Positions 1 through 8,794 of a DNA stretch of 64,000 nt are shown here, in pieces. Position 1 is the first letter of the stretch, and every line of letters begins with the position of its first letter. Origin of the DNA: Streptomyces camelliae (GTDB lineage: Bacteria > Actinomycetota > Actinomycetes > Streptomycetales > Streptomycetaceae); the NCBI RefSeq assembly GCF_027625935.1, contig NZ_CP115300.1:4092001-4156000 (forward strand). The letters run 5' to 3'. The notes under the pieces are model-generated. The model had not been told where the DNA came from, searched no databases, and worked only from the letters and a program-made list of their open reading frames with translations. The translations under genes and the position numbers were made by a program.

Positions 1-1
1 A

Positions 2-343
2 GTCCTGCTCGCGACGGCGCTCTCGCTGCGCGCCCGGCTGAAGGCCCAGCGCGAGCGCCGCCCCGGCGCCAAGGGGGTCGATCCGCTGATGGCCGCCCGC
101 GCGGTCGTCTTCGGCCAGGCCAGCGCCCTGGTCGCGGCCCTCGTCGCCGGCATGTACGGCGGCACGGGCGCCTTCCTGCTGGAGCTGCTGGACCTCCCGG
201 CCCGCCGCGACCAGGCCATCTACGCCGGCTTCTCGGTCCTGGCGGGCATCGCGGTGATAGTGGCGGCCCTGTTCCTGGAGCGCGTGTGCAAGCTCCCGGA
301 GGACGAGGACCAGAACCACTCGGGGGCGGAGCCGGCGGCGTGA
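2..343 (+). CDS. DUF3180 membrane protein, C-terminal part (5' end outside window)
   Basis: The last 113 codons of a gene entering from the left edge. The visible part has a basic cytoplasmic segment (RLKAQRERRPG), then two hydrophobic segments around VFGQASALVAALVAGMYG and AGFSVLAGIAVIVAALFL, and a short acidic tail. This matches the end of the DUF3180 family, small actinobacterial membrane proteins of unknown function usually encoded after the folate genes folP-folB-folK. Here it converges on folE with only 24 bases between the stops. The family call rests on the pattern of the two helices plus the genomic neighbourhood. No function is known. Confidence 0.75.
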   Translation, partial: VLLATALSLRARLKAQRERRPGAKGVDPLMAARAVVFGQASALVAALVAGMYGGTGAFLLELLDLPARRDQAIYAGFSVLAGIAVIVAALFLERVCKLPEDEDQNHSGAEPAA

Positions 344-367
344 CCGCCGGTCTCCTCGCACCTCGGC

Positions 368-973
368 TCAGTGGGCCATGATCAGGCTCATGGCCTCGTT
401 CCGGGTGGCGACGTCCCGCAGCTGACCGCGGACGGCCGACGTTATGGTCTTCGCCCCCGGCTTGCGGATACCGCGCATGGACATGCACATGTGCTCGCAC
501 TCCACGACCACGATCACGCCCCGGGGCTCCAGGATCTCCATGAGGGAGTCCGCGATCTGCGTGGTGAGACGTTCTTGCACCTGCGGGCGGCGCGCGTAGA
601 CGTCCACGAGCCGGGCCAGCTTGGACAGTCCCGTGATCTTTCCGGACGTCGACGGGATGTAGCCGACGTGGGCCACCCCCCGGAACGGCACCAGGTGGTG
701 CTCACAGGTCGAGTACACCTCGATGTCCTTCACGAGCACCATCTCGTCGTGCCCGATGTCGAACGTCGTCGTCAGGACGTCCTCCGGCTGCTGCCACAGG
801 CCCGCGAAGATCTCCTTGTACGCCCGCGCCACCCGGGCCGGGGTCTCGCGCAGACCCTCGCGGTCCGGGTCCTCGCCGACCGCGATCAGCAGTTCGCGTA
901 CGGCGTTCTCGGCACGCTTCTCATCGAACTCGCCGATGGTGCCCTCACCGTCCAGCGTCACGGGGTCGGTCAT
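368..973 (-). CDS. folE: GTP cyclohydrolase I
   Basis: FolE opens the GTP ring to give 7,8-dihydroneopterin triphosphate, the first step of tetrahydrofolate synthesis, as a cytosolic homodecamer. The 201-residue product has the expected length. It shows the zinc and active-site signatures [10 protein letters not shown] (near residue 90) and [16 protein letters not shown] near the C-terminus, with the substrate-binding run [24 protein letters not shown] between them. I chose the ATG at 973 ([10 protein letters not shown]), preceded by GAGGAA. The open frame continues 20 codons further up, into a stretch that looks non-coding. It lies downstream of ftsH on the same strand, but a strong hairpin separates them, so it may have its own promoter in the short gap. 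Confidence 0.97.
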   Translation of the reverse strand: MTDPVTLDGEGTIGEFDEKRAENAVRELLIAVGEDPDREGLRETPARVARAYKEIFAGLWQQPEDVLTTTFDIGHDEMVLVKDIEVYSTCEHHLVPFRGVAHVGYIPSTSGKITGLSKLARLVDVYARRPQVQERLTTQIADSLMEILEPRGVIVVVECEHMCMSMRGIRKPGAKTITSAVRGQLRDVATRNEAMSLIMAH

Positions 974-1035
974 GTGGTTCCTCGTTCCTGTGCCTTGACG
1001 CGTGGCGGCGGCCACACGCCTTCCTGCGGACATAC

Positions 1036-1079
1036 GAACGCCGCGCCCACCAGGCTAAAACCTGGTGGGTGCGGCGTTC
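1036..1079 (-). terminator. Hairpin terminator after ftsH
   Basis: A 19-bp stem (GAACGCCGCGCCCACCAGG against CCTGGTGGGTGCGGCGTTC, one G-U pair) closes a six-base loop, 27 bases beyond the ftsH stop on the leftward strand. There is no strong U-run, which is usual for Streptomyces terminators. The stem is almost symmetrical. Confidence 0.75.
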
Positions 1080-1106
1080 ATTCCGGCCTCTTTGGCCGAA
1101 AAGCGG

Positions 1107-3149
1107 TCAGTGCTCGGGGCGGTCCTCCGGGGTCTGCTCCGTCACCGGGGCGGACTCGGCGGCCGTGGACTTGACCGTGCTGATCGCGGCCGTCGCGCCG
1201 TTCGCACCGTTGGTCAGTGCCAGCTCCTTCGGGGAGAGCACCGGCGGGCGGGTGGACGGGGTGCGGCGCGAGGAGCCGGTCCACGCGGGCCGCGGCGGGC
1301 GCTTGACGATCGGGGCGAAGATCTCGGCGATCTCCTCCTTGCCCAGGGTCTCCTTCTCCAGCAGGTGGAGAACGAGCTGGTCGAGCACGTCGCGGTTCTC
1401 GACCAGGATCTCCCAGGCCTCGTTGTGCGCGGTCTCGATGAGCTTCTTGACTTCTTCGTCGACCAGCGCGGCGACCTCTTCCGAGTAGTCGCGCTGGTGA
1501 GCCATCTCACGGCCGAGGAACGGCTCGCTGTTGTCGCCGCCGAACTTGATCGCGCCGAGCCGCTCGGTCATGCCGTACTGCGTGACCATCGCGCGGGCCA
1601 GGTTGGTGGCCTTCTCGATGTCGTTGGCGGCACCGGTGGTCGGGTCGTGGAAGACCAGTTCCTCGGCCGCGCGGCCGCCCAGCATGTAGGCGAGCTGGTC
1701 GAGCATCTCGTTGCGCGTGGTCGAGTACTTGTCCTCGTCCGGCAGGACCATCGTGTAGCCGAGGGCGCGGCCGCGGGACAGGATCGTGATCTTGTGGACC
1801 GGGTCGGAGTTCGGCGAGGCCGCCGCGACCAGGGCGTGACCGCCCTCGTGGTACGCGGTGATCTTCTTCTCCTTGTCCGACATGATCCGGGTCCGCTTCT
1901 GCGGGCCCGCGACCACGCGGTCGATCGCCTCGTCCAGCGCCTTGTTGTCGATCAGCTTCTGGTCGCCACGGGCGGTGAGCAGCGCGGCCTCGTTCAGCAC
2001 GTTCGCGAGGTCGGCACCGGTCATGCCCGGGGTGCGGCGGGCGACGGCGGCCAGGTCGACGTCGGGCGCGACCGGCTTGCCCTTCTGGTGAACCTTGAGG
2101 ATCTCCATACGGCCCTGCAGGTCCGGCGGGTCGACCGCGATCTGCCGGTCGAAGCGGCCGGGGCGCAGCAGCGCCGGGTCGAGGATGTCGGGCCGGTTGG
2201 TGGCGGCGATCAGGATGACGCCGCCCTTGACGTCGAAGCCGTCCATCTCGACGAGCAGCTGGTTCAGGGTCTGCTCGCGCTCGTCGTGACCACCGCCGAG
2301 GCCGGCGCCGCGGTGGCGGCCGACCGCGTCGATCTCGTCGACGAAGACGATCGCCGGGGCGTTCGCCTTGGCCTGCTCGAACAGGTCACGGACCCGGGAG
2401 GCACCGACACCGACGAACATCTCGACGAAGTCGGAACCGGAGATCGAGTAGAACGGCACGCCCGCCTCGCCGGCGACGGCGCGCGCGAGCAGCGTCTTGC
2501 CGGTACCCGGGCGGCCGTAGAGCAGCACGCCCTTGGGGATCTTGGCGCCGACCGCCTGGAACTTGGCCGGCTCCTGCAGGAACTCCTTGATCTCGTGGAG
2601 CTCCTCGACGGCCTCGTCACAGCCGGCGACGTCGGCGAACGTCGTCTTCGGGGTGTCCTTGGTGATGAGCTTGGCCTTGGACTTCCCGAAGTTCATGACC
2701 CGGGAGCCGCCGCCCTGCATCTGGTTCATCAGGAACAGGAAGACGACCACGATCAGGACGAAGGGCAGCAGGGACAGCAGGACGCCGACGAACGGGTTCT
2801 GCTTGGACGGCGACACCGTGTAGCCGTCCGGGATCTGCTTGCTCTCGTACTTGGTCTGAAGTTTGGTGGCGAGCTGGGTGCCCTGCTGGTCGCCGATGTA
2901 GCTCGCCTGGATCTTCGAGCTGCCGTCGACCTTCTGGCCGTCCTTGAGAGTGACCTTGACGGTCTGCTCGTCGCCTGTGGTCAGCTTGGCCGACTGGACC
3001 CTGTTGTCATTGATCGCCGCAATGACCTGGCCGGTGTCCACCGTCTTGTAGCCGCCGGACGAGCCGACGACCTGCATCAACACGACCACGGCAAGGACGG
3101 CCAGCACGATCCACATGACCGGCCCACGGAAGTATCGCTTCACGTCCAT
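1107..3149 (-). CDS. ftsH: ATP-dependent zinc metalloprotease FtsH
   Basis: Membrane-bound AAA+ protease that extracts and degrades damaged membrane proteins and some regulators, acting as a hexamer on the cytoplasmic face. The 680-residue product has a first membrane helix ([18 protein letters not shown], residues 10-27), an extracytoplasmic domain, a second helix ([18 protein letters not shown]), the AAA module with Walker A near residue 210 and Walker [10 protein letters not shown], the SRH region [19 protein letters not shown], and the zinc site HEGGH near residue 434. The C-terminal tail is polar. Walker A reads GRPGTGKT instead of the usual GPPGTGKT; the catalytic Lys and Thr are kept. 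I start at ATG 3149 (MDVKRYF), the usual Streptomyces start. The open frame extends 128 codons further into low-quality sequence. Confidence 0.97.
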   Translation of the reverse strand: MDVKRYFRGPVMWIVLAVLAVVVLMQVVGSSGGYKTVDTGQVIAAINDNRVQSAKLTTGDEQTVKVTLKDGQKVDGSSKIQASYIGDQQGTQLATKLQTKYESKQIPDGYTVSPSKQNPFVGVLLSLLPFVLIVVVFLFLMNQMQGGGSRVMNFGKSKAKLITKDTPKTTFADVAGCDEAVEELHEIKEFLQEPAKFQAVGAKIPKGVLLYGRPGTGKTLLARAVAGEAGVPFYSISGSDFVEMFVGVGASRVRDLFEQAKANAPAIVFVDEIDAVGRHRGAGLGGGHDEREQTLNQLLVEMDGFDVKGGVILIAATNRPDILDPALLRPGRFDRQIAVDPPDLQGRMEILKVHQKGKPVAPDVDLAAVARRTPGMTGADLANVLNEAALLTARGDQKLIDNKALDEAIDRVVAGPQKRTRIMSDKEKKITAYHEGGHALVAAASPNSDPVHKITILSRGRALGYTMVLPDEDKYSTTRNEMLDQLAYMLGGRAAEELVFHDPTTGAANDIEKATNLARAMVTQYGMTERLGAIKFGGDNSEPFLGREMAHQRDYSEEVAALVDEEVKKLIETAHNEAWEILVENRDVLDQLVLHLLEKETLGKEEIAEIFAPIVKRPPRPAWTGSSRRTPSTRPPVLSPKELALTNGANGATAAISTVKSTAAESAPVTEQTPEDRPEH

Positions 3150-3364
3150 CCATACGGAGCGGTGCCGCCCCGTCCCTCCTGCCATAGTGAGTTTGATAAG
3201 ACAGTTCTTCTGACGGTACCCCAGCATGGTTGCCCGAAGCCGCACGAAGGTGCTTCGGACGGCTGCGAAGCCCGTCTCTGCATGCTTCAACGGCGCGGAA
3301 CCCGCCGGGGTTCCCGATCGTCCTACAAGGACTGAGCCGAGTGGCTCACACCACCCGGTCCGGC

Positions 3365-3925
3365 TCAGCCGCCGTAGACGTGGGGCGCGAGCGTACCGAC
3401 GAACGGGAGGTTGCGGTACTTCTCGGCGTAGTCGAGGCCGTAGCCGACGACGAACTCGTTGGGGATGTCGAAGCCGACCCACTCGACGTCGATCGCGACC
3501 TTCGCGGCGTCGGGCTTGCGCAGCAGCGTGCACACCTTCAGCGAGGCGGGCTCGCGCGAGCCGAGGTTGTTGATCAGCCAGGACAGGGTCAGACCGGAGT
3601 CGATGATGTCCTCGACGATCAGGACGTGCTTGCCCTTGATGTCGGTGTCGAGGTCCTTGAGGATCCGTACGACACCGGAGGACTGGGTGCCCGCGCCGTA
3701 GGAGGACACGGCCATCCAGTCCATGGTGACGGGGGTGGACAGCGCCCGGGCGAGGTCCGCCATGACCATCACCGCGCCCTTGAGGACGCCGACGATCAGC
3801 AGGTCCTTGCCCGCGTACTCCGCGTCGATCTTCGCGGCCAGCTCGGCCAGCTTCGCGTCGATCTCTTCCTTGGTGATGAGCACCTTTTCAAGGTCGGCAC
3901 CCATGTCTTTCGCGTCCACCCGCAT
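3365..3925 (-). CDS. hpt: Hypoxanthine phosphoribosyltransferase
   Basis: Purine salvage enzyme that joins hypoxanthine or guanine to PRPP, giving IMP or GMP in the cytosol. The 186-residue product carries the PRPP-binding loop [11 protein letters not shown], the flexible-loop region [10 protein letters not shown] and the hallmark [22 protein letters not shown] near the end. Length fits the family. Start ATG 3925 (MRVDAKD) is the common Streptomyces choice; ATG 3904 (MGADLEK) is an alternative and neither has a strong ribosome site. It follows tilS by 77 bases on the same strand and precedes ftsH, the conserved tilS-hpt-ftsH order found across many bacteria. Confidence 0.97.
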   Translation of the reverse strand: MRVDAKDMGADLEKVLITKEEIDAKLAELAAKIDAEYAGKDLLIVGVLKGAVMVMADLARALSTPVTMDWMAVSSYGAGTQSSGVVRILKDLDTDIKGKHVLIVEDIIDSGLTLSWLINNLGSREPASLKVCTLLRKPDAAKVAIDVEWVGFDIPNEFVVGYGLDYAEKYRNLPFVGTLAPHVYGG

Positions 3926-4002
3926 CACTTTCGGTCGTCCCGCACTTCCCGGCCGGCCGGCCGCCCGGCCCGCCGGAGGGTCGCTCCGCGAGAGGTCGGG
4001 AT

Positions 4003-5061
4003 TCAGCCTTGCCGAATCACCAGTCTGCCACCCTGGCGCTGGGCGACGACTTTGCCCGGGAGATTGATGGCTCCCTGGCCGCGCCAGCCGGTGATCAGCC
4101 GGTCGACTTCCTCGATGTGACGGGCGAACAGCGCACCGGCCGGAGCACCGGCCTCGATGGCGGCGCGGCGCAGGACGCGGCGGCGCACGGCGGGCGGCAG
4201 AGCGTAGAGCTTGGCGCATTCCAGCAGGCCGGCGGCGTCCCGTACGGAGGCCTCGGCCTGGCGGGCCCAGGTGTCGAGGGCGTCGGCGTCGTCGCGGGAG
4301 AGCTGGGCGGTGCGGGCGAGCGCCTCCACGACGCCCTTGCCGAGGGCCTTCTCCAGGGCGGGCAGACCTTCGTGCCGCAGCCGGGAGCGGGTGTAGGCCG
4401 GGTCGGCATTGTGAGGATCGTCCCAAACGGGGAGGGACTGGACCATACAGGCCTTGCGGGCGGTCTGCCGGTCGAGCTGGAGGAAGGGGCGCCGGTAACG
4501 GCCGCCGGCCCCCGAGACCGCGGCCATGCCGGACAGGGAGCGGATGCCGGAGCCGCGGGCGAGGCCGAGCAGGACGGTCTCGGCCTGGTCGTCGCGGGTG
4601 TGGCCGAGCAGGATCGCGGCGGCCCCGTGCCGTTCGGAGACGGCGTCCAGGGCGGCGTAGCGGGCGTCGCGGGCGGCGGCCTCGGGTCCGCCTTCGCGGC
4701 CGACGGTCACGGCGACCGACTCGACCGGGTCGAGGCCGAGTCCGCGCAGGCGCAGGGCGACCTCGTCGGCGCGCAGGTCGGAGCCGGGCTGGAGGCCGTG
4801 GTCGATGGTGACGCCGCCGGCGCGCACGCCGAGGCGGGGCGCTTCGAAGGCGAGGGCGGAGGCGAGGGCCATGGAGTCGGCGCCGCCGGAGCACGCGACG
4901 AGGACGAGCGGGGAGGGGGACCGCTCGGCCGTGCGTTCCGGGCGCTCGCCGACGGCCTGTCGGCCCGGGCCGCCCGAGGTCGGGGTGTGGTCGTTGAGGA
5001 TGTCGTGGAGGACGCGGCGGACCGCCAGGCGTATCGCCGCGACCGCAGGATGGGGACCCAT
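4003..5061 (-). CDS. tilS: tRNA(Ile)-lysidine synthetase TilS
   Basis: ATP-dependent enzyme that converts cytidine 34 of tRNA-Ile(CAU) to lysidine, changing its decoding from AUG to AUA. The 352-residue product has the PP-loop signature [13 protein letters not shown] near residue 58, [13 protein letters not shown], and [24 protein letters not shown], all typical of TilS. Further down, RRPFL and [18 protein letters not shown] mark the substrate region. Length is in the short actinobacterial range. ATG 5061 is preceded by a GAAGGGAA ribosome site. It is the first gene of the tilS-hpt-ftsH string. Confidence 0.96.
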   Translation of the reverse strand: MGPHPAVAAIRLAVRRVLHDILNDHTPTSGGPGRQAVGERPERTAERSPSPLVLVACSGGADSMALASALAFEAPRLGVRAGGVTIDHGLQPGSDLRADEVALRLRGLGLDPVESVAVTVGREGGPEAAARDARYAALDAVSERHGAAAILLGHTRDDQAETVLLGLARGSGIRSLSGMAAVSGAGGRYRRPFLQLDRQTARKACMVQSLPVWDDPHNADPAYTRSRLRHEGLPALEKALGKGVVEALARTAQLSRDDADALDTWARQAEASVRDAAGLLECAKLYALPPAVRRRVLRRAAIEAGAPAGALFARHIEEVDRLITGWRGQGAINLPGKVVAQRQGGRLVIRQG

Positions 5062-5252
5062 GGTCGGTTCCCTTCATGAAGTTGTCGGGGGTGAGCCCGA
5101 GATCGGTCACTCAGAGTGTGTAGATGGTGACAGAACCGGGAGGTTCCCCGAGCATTGCACGCCTACGCAAGGCCCACGGTCCCTCGGACGGGTGATTGGA
5201 GGGGCGTTCGCCTGCCGCAGGCCGGATTCGATTCACGACCCACCCGACATGT

Positions 5253-6401
5253 TCACGACTCTGCGGTGCGGTGCACCCGCGCGACCCAGTCCGCCGGTTT
5301 GGCGATCTCGGCCTTGGTGGGAAGGGTGTTGGGCGAGGTCCACACGCGGTTGAAGCCGTCGATGCCGACCTGCTCGACCACGGCCCGTACGAACCGTTCG
5401 CCGTCCCGGTACTGCCTCAGTTTGGCATCCAGGCCCAGCAGCTTGCGCAGGGCGAGGTCGAGCCGGGAGGCGCCCTTGGCGCGGCGCTGCTGGAACTTCT
5501 CGCGGATCTCGGCGACGGACGGTACGACGCTGGGTCCGACGCCGTCCATGACGTAGTCGGCGTGGCCCTCCAGCAGGGACATCACGGCGGTGAGGCGGCC
5601 GAGGATCTCGCGCTGGGCGGGGGTCTGCACCAGCTCCACGAAGGAGCGGCCGCCGTCGTCCTCCTCGCCCTCGGGGCGGCCCCCGGCGAGCGACTGGGCG
5701 GCTTCCCGGATGCGCTCCAGGAAGGTCATCGGGTCGACGTCGGTCTCGGCCAAGAACGACTGGATTTCGCCCTCAAGGTGATCGCGCAGCCAGGGCACGG
5801 CGGTGAACTGCGTGCGGTGGGTCTCCTCGTGCAGGCACACCCACAGGCGGAAGTCGTGCGGCTCGACGTCGAGTTCGCGCTCGACGTGGACGATGTTGGG
5901 CGCGACGAGGAGGAGGCGGCCGCCGCCATTCGGCGAATCAGGGGGGCCGCCGGCGGGCAGCTCGCGGGTGGCCGGGGCGAAGGTCTCGTACTGGCCGAGG
6001 ACGCGGGAGGACAGGAACGACAGCAGCATGCCGAGCTCGACGCCGGTGACCTTGCCGCCGACGGCGCCGAGGACCGCGCTGCCGGGGCTGCCGGCGCGCC
6101 GTTCCTGCATCTTCTCCAGCAGCGGTTTGAGGATCTCGCGGAAGCCGGCGACATTGGCGCGGACCCAGCCGGGGCGGTCGACGACGAGGACGGGCGTGTC
6201 GTGGCCGGCCTCGGTGCCCATACGAGTGAAGCCCCGGACGTGTTCCTCCGAGGCTTTCGCGTGCCGACGCAGCTCCGCGACGACGGCCCGTGCCTCGTCA
6301 CGGCTGACGTCGGGGCCCGGCCGTACGAGCCGTGTCGCGGTCGCGACCGCGAGGTTCCAGTCGACCATCCCGGGAGATGTGGTGCCACCGAAGCCAGTCA
6401 T
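5253..6401 (-). CDS. Zinc-dependent metalloprotease family protein (DUF2342 / F420-associated type)
   Basis: A 382-residue protein of the actinobacterial family annotated as zinc-dependent metalloprotease or putative hydrolase (TIGR03624 type). The key motif is HEETHRTQF near residue 190, a thermolysin-like HExxH variant, followed by EGHADYVMDGVG, which supplies the usual downstream ligand region. There is no signal peptide or membrane segment, so it is probably cytosolic. Start ATG 6401; a second in-frame ATG at 6368 (MVDWNLAV) is possible. The gene sits between the D-Ala-D-Ala carboxypeptidase and tilS, all leftward. Its substrate is unknown. Family membership is clear; catalytic activity is inferred from the motif only. 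Confidence 0.9.
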   Translation of the reverse strand: MTGFGGTTSPGMVDWNLAVATATRLVRPGPDVSRDEARAVVAELRRHAKASEEHVRGFTRMGTEAGHDTPVLVVDRPGWVRANVAGFREILKPLLEKMQERRAGSPGSAVLGAVGGKVTGVELGMLLSFLSSRVLGQYETFAPATRELPAGGPPDSPNGGGRLLLVAPNIVHVERELDVEPHDFRLWVCLHEETHRTQFTAVPWLRDHLEGEIQSFLAETDVDPMTFLERIREAAQSLAGGRPEGEEDDGGRSFVELVQTPAQREILGRLTAVMSLLEGHADYVMDGVGPSVVPSVAEIREKFQQRRAKGASRLDLALRKLLGLDAKLRQYRDGERFVRAVVEQVGIDGFNRVWTSPNTLPTKAEIAKPADWVARVHRTAES

Positions 6402-6465
6402 GCCGTCAACCGTACGTGAGCCCGCCCCCTTGGGGCAGGGCAGCGCGGTCGTCCCGCGGCAGGTC

Positions 6466-8097
6466 CTAGCCGCAGCCGCACCCCGCGAGCGCCGTGGCCG
6501 CCCGGTCCAGGGCGGCCTGGGCCGCCTGGGGGTCGGTCGTGCCGGAGGCCAGGAACGCGAAGGCCAGGGGACGTCCGTCGGCGTCGACGACCGTGCCGGC
6601 CAGGGCGTTGACGCCGGTCAGCGTGCCCGTCTTGGCGCGTACGACGCCGGCCGCGCCGTTGCTGTAGCGGCTGGTCAGGGTGCCGGTGAAGCCGGCGATG
6701 GGCAGGCCGGTGAGGACGGGGCGCAGGCCGGGGCGGCCCGGGTCGCCGGCGGTGACGAGGAGGCCGGTCAGGAGGTCGGCGGTCAGCCGGTCGGCACGGT
6801 CGAGGCCGCTGCCGTCGTGGAAGGAGGCACCGGCCATCGGCAGGCCCAGCTTGGTCAGCCGCGCGGAGATCGCCCTGGCGCCGCCGTCGAAGCTGCCCGG
6901 CTGCCCGCTGGTCAGCGCCGTCTGCCGGGCGAGGGTCTCGGCGATGTCGTTGTCGCTGTTGGTCAGCATCCGCTCGACCACGTCGGACAGCGGGGGCGAG
7001 GAGACGGTGGCGAGGGTCTGCGCGCGCGTGGAGGCCTTCGCGGGGCCGGGGGGTGTCGTCGTGATGCCGGCGGACTTCAGGAAGGCCGCGAACTTGCCGG
7101 CCGCGTCCGCCGCCGGGTCGCTCACGCGCGGGGCGGGGCCGCTGGTGGAGTCGTCGGTACGGCCCTCGTCGGCGGTCAGGGCGCTGACCGGGGCGAGGTT
7201 GTCGTTGACGCCGATGGGGTGCACGGCGGGGCCGGTGAACAGGGTGGTGTCGTAGGAGAGCGTGACCTTGTGGATGCCGCGCTTCGTCAGGGCCTGCGCG
7301 GTGTCCGCCGCCAGCTGCCGCAGGCTCGCCCAGCCTCCCCCACTTCCGGCCTCGCTTGAGCGGGAGGTGCCCCCGGCTTCCTTGTGGGCGGTCAGGGTCG
7401 GGTCACCGCCGCCGACCAGGACGAGTTCGCCGGTGCCGGGTTCGATGGCGGCGCGGGTGGTGAAGCGGTGGTCGGGGCCGAGCGCGGACAGGGCGGCGAC
7501 GGCGGTGGCGATCTTGGTGGTGGAGGCGGGGGTGAGGGCCTCGCCGTCGTCGCTGCCGTACAGGCGCTTGCCGGTGGTCAGGTCGACGACGGCCGCCGCG
7601 TGGCCGTCGCCGAGCTCGGGGACGGCCAGGAGGGGCTCCAGGACGTCCGTGAGGGGCTTTCCGCCCGGGGCGGCCTTCTTGGTGCTCACGGCGTCCGTGG
7701 CGGCGCCCAGGGCCGTGAGGACGGGCGGGGCGCTCGGCGCGGGCAGCGGGGCCCCGGAGCTCGTGGCGGGGCCCCCGTGATCTGCGCCACCTGAGCGCTC
7801 CAGAGCGATCGCGCGGTCCCGCTCGGCCGTACGCTGACCGTTGGCGTCCCAGGGGCCGGCCGCGGTCACCACTCCGGCGGCGAGCGCGAGGCCGGCGGTG
7901 GCGGCGCCCGCGGTGTACTGCCAGGTCCTGACGGCTCGCGGACGGGGGAGGTGCGGGGACCGGAAGGCGAGGCTCCGCGTCAACCGCGCGACCCGCGGCT
8001 GCACAGCCGCGACGGCCCGCGCCAGACGCGGTCGTACGGCGTTCGCGATCCGCTCCACCTGCGGTCCTGCGGCCCGCCACGGCCTCGGCTCTGGCAC
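6466..8097 (-). CDS. dacB: D-alanyl-D-alanine carboxypeptidase/endopeptidase (PBP4, family S13)
   Basis: Low-molecular-weight penicillin-binding protein that trims peptidoglycan stem peptides outside the membrane. The roughly 543-residue product has a basic N-terminus, one membrane anchor (YTAGAATAGLALAAGVVTAAG, around residue 65), a proline-rich linker and the S13 catalytic triplets: PASTTKIATA (SxxK), TNSDNDIAETLAR (SxN) and RAKTGTLTGVNALAG (KTG). The C-terminus ends in CGCG. I prefer GTG 8097, nine bases after an AAAGGGG ribosome site; GTG 8103 is in frame but too close to it. Divergent from ppa, about 85 bases away. Internal segments rich in Ser, Thr and Pro are normal for Streptomyces members. 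Confidence 0.93.
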   Translation of the reverse strand: MPEPRPWRAAGPQVERIANAVRPRLARAVAAVQPRVARLTRSLAFRSPHLPRPRAVRTWQYTAGAATAGLALAAGVVTAAGPWDANGQRTAERDRAIALERSGGADHGGPATSSGAPLPAPSAPPVLTALGAATDAVSTKKAAPGGKPLTDVLEPLLAVPELGDGHAAAVVDLTTGKRLYGSDDGEALTPASTTKIATAVAALSALGPDHRFTTRAAIEPGTGELVLVGGGDPTLTAHKEAGGTSRSSEAGSGGGWASLRQLAADTAQALTKRGIHKVTLSYDTTLFTGPAVHPIGVNDNLAPVSALTADEGRTDDSTSGPAPRVSDPAADAAGKFAAFLKSAGITTTPPGPAKASTRAQTLATVSSPPLSDVVERMLTNSDNDIAETLARQTALTSGQPGSFDGGARAISARLTKLGLPMAGASFHDGSGLDRADRLTADLLTGLLVTAGDPGRPGLRPVLTGLPIAGFTGTLTSRYSNGAAGVVRAKTGTLTGVNALAGTVVDADGRPLAFAFLASGTTDPQAAQAALDRAATALAGCGCG

Positions 8098-8182
8098 GAC
8101 CACCAGCCCCTTTCGCGATCACACACCTGCGTGAGGGACACTTAACCACCAGAACTATGTGCTGATCATGGAGGAGCCACCG

Positions 8183-8674
8183 GTGGAGTTCGACGTCACG
8201 ATCGAGATCCCGAAGGGTTCGCGCAACAAGTACGAGGTGGACCACGAGACCGGTCGGATCCGCCTGGACCGTCGTCTCTTCACCTCGACCGCCTACCCGA
8301 CCGACTACGGCTTCGTCGAGAACACCCTCGGCGAGGACGGCGACCCGCTGGACGCGCTGGTCATCCTGGACGAGCCGACCTTCCCGGGCTGCCTGATCCG
8401 CTGCCGTGCGATCGGCATGTTCCGCATGACGGACGAGGCGGGCGGCGACGACAAGCTGCTGTGCGTGCCGGCCACCGACCCGCGCGTGGAGCACCTGCGC
8501 GACATCCACCACGTGTCGGAGTTCGACCGCCTGGAGATCCAGCACTTCTTCGAGGTGTACAAGGACCTGGAGCCCGGCAAGTCGGTCGAGGGTGCCAACT
8601 GGGTCGGCCGCACGGACGCCGAGGCCGAGATCGAGCGGTCCTACAAGCGCTTCAAGGAGCAGGGCGGCCACTGA
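8183..8674 (+). CDS. ppa: Inorganic pyrophosphatase
   Basis: Cytosolic family I pyrophosphatase that hydrolyses PPi and pulls biosynthetic reactions forward. The 163-residue product starts [20 protein letters not shown] and includes the metal-site signature [15 protein letters not shown] and [24 protein letters not shown]. The GTG at 8183 sits six bases after a perfect GGAGGAG (8170-8176), which decides the start. An in-frame ATG at 8168 would overlap that ribosome site, and the 8159 start is further away still. A strong hairpin follows the stop. Length and motifs match the actinobacterial enzyme. Confidence 0.97.
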   Translation: MEFDVTIEIPKGSRNKYEVDHETGRIRLDRRLFTSTAYPTDYGFVENTLGEDGDPLDALVILDEPTFPGCLIRCRAIGMFRMTDEAGGDDKLLCVPATDPRVEHLRDIHHVSEFDRLEIQHFFEVYKDLEPGKSVEGANWVGRTDAEAEIERSYKRFKEQGGH

Positions 8675-8692
8675 GCCGAGCCTGTCCCGGCG

Positions 8693-8726
8693 AAACGGGC
8701 CGCACGCGTGCGCGTGCGGCCCGTTT
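8693..8726 (+). terminator. Rho-independent-type terminator after ppa
   Basis: A perfect 15-bp stem (AAACGGGCCGCACGC / GCGTGCGGCCCGTTT) with a four-base loop, 18 bases after the ppa stop and followed by GTGTGT. The A-tract on one side and T-tract on the other are built into the stem, so it could work in both directions. Confidence 0.85.
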
Positions 8727-8794
8727 GTGTGTCCGGCGCCTGCGCATGCGCATACTGAGGCTGACGGAAGGTGTCGTTCAGGGAGCGGTGCGAG

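Noticed and set aside
1065..3335. A 756-codon rightward open frame opposite ftsH, and similarly long frames opposite tilS, dacB, holB and others
   Set aside because: These are antisense shadows produced by high G+C at third positions of the real genes; their translations are Arg/Gly/Ala-rich with no domains.
8693..8726. Small RNA or attachment site
   Set aside because: The perfect stem directly after ppa is best explained as a terminator.
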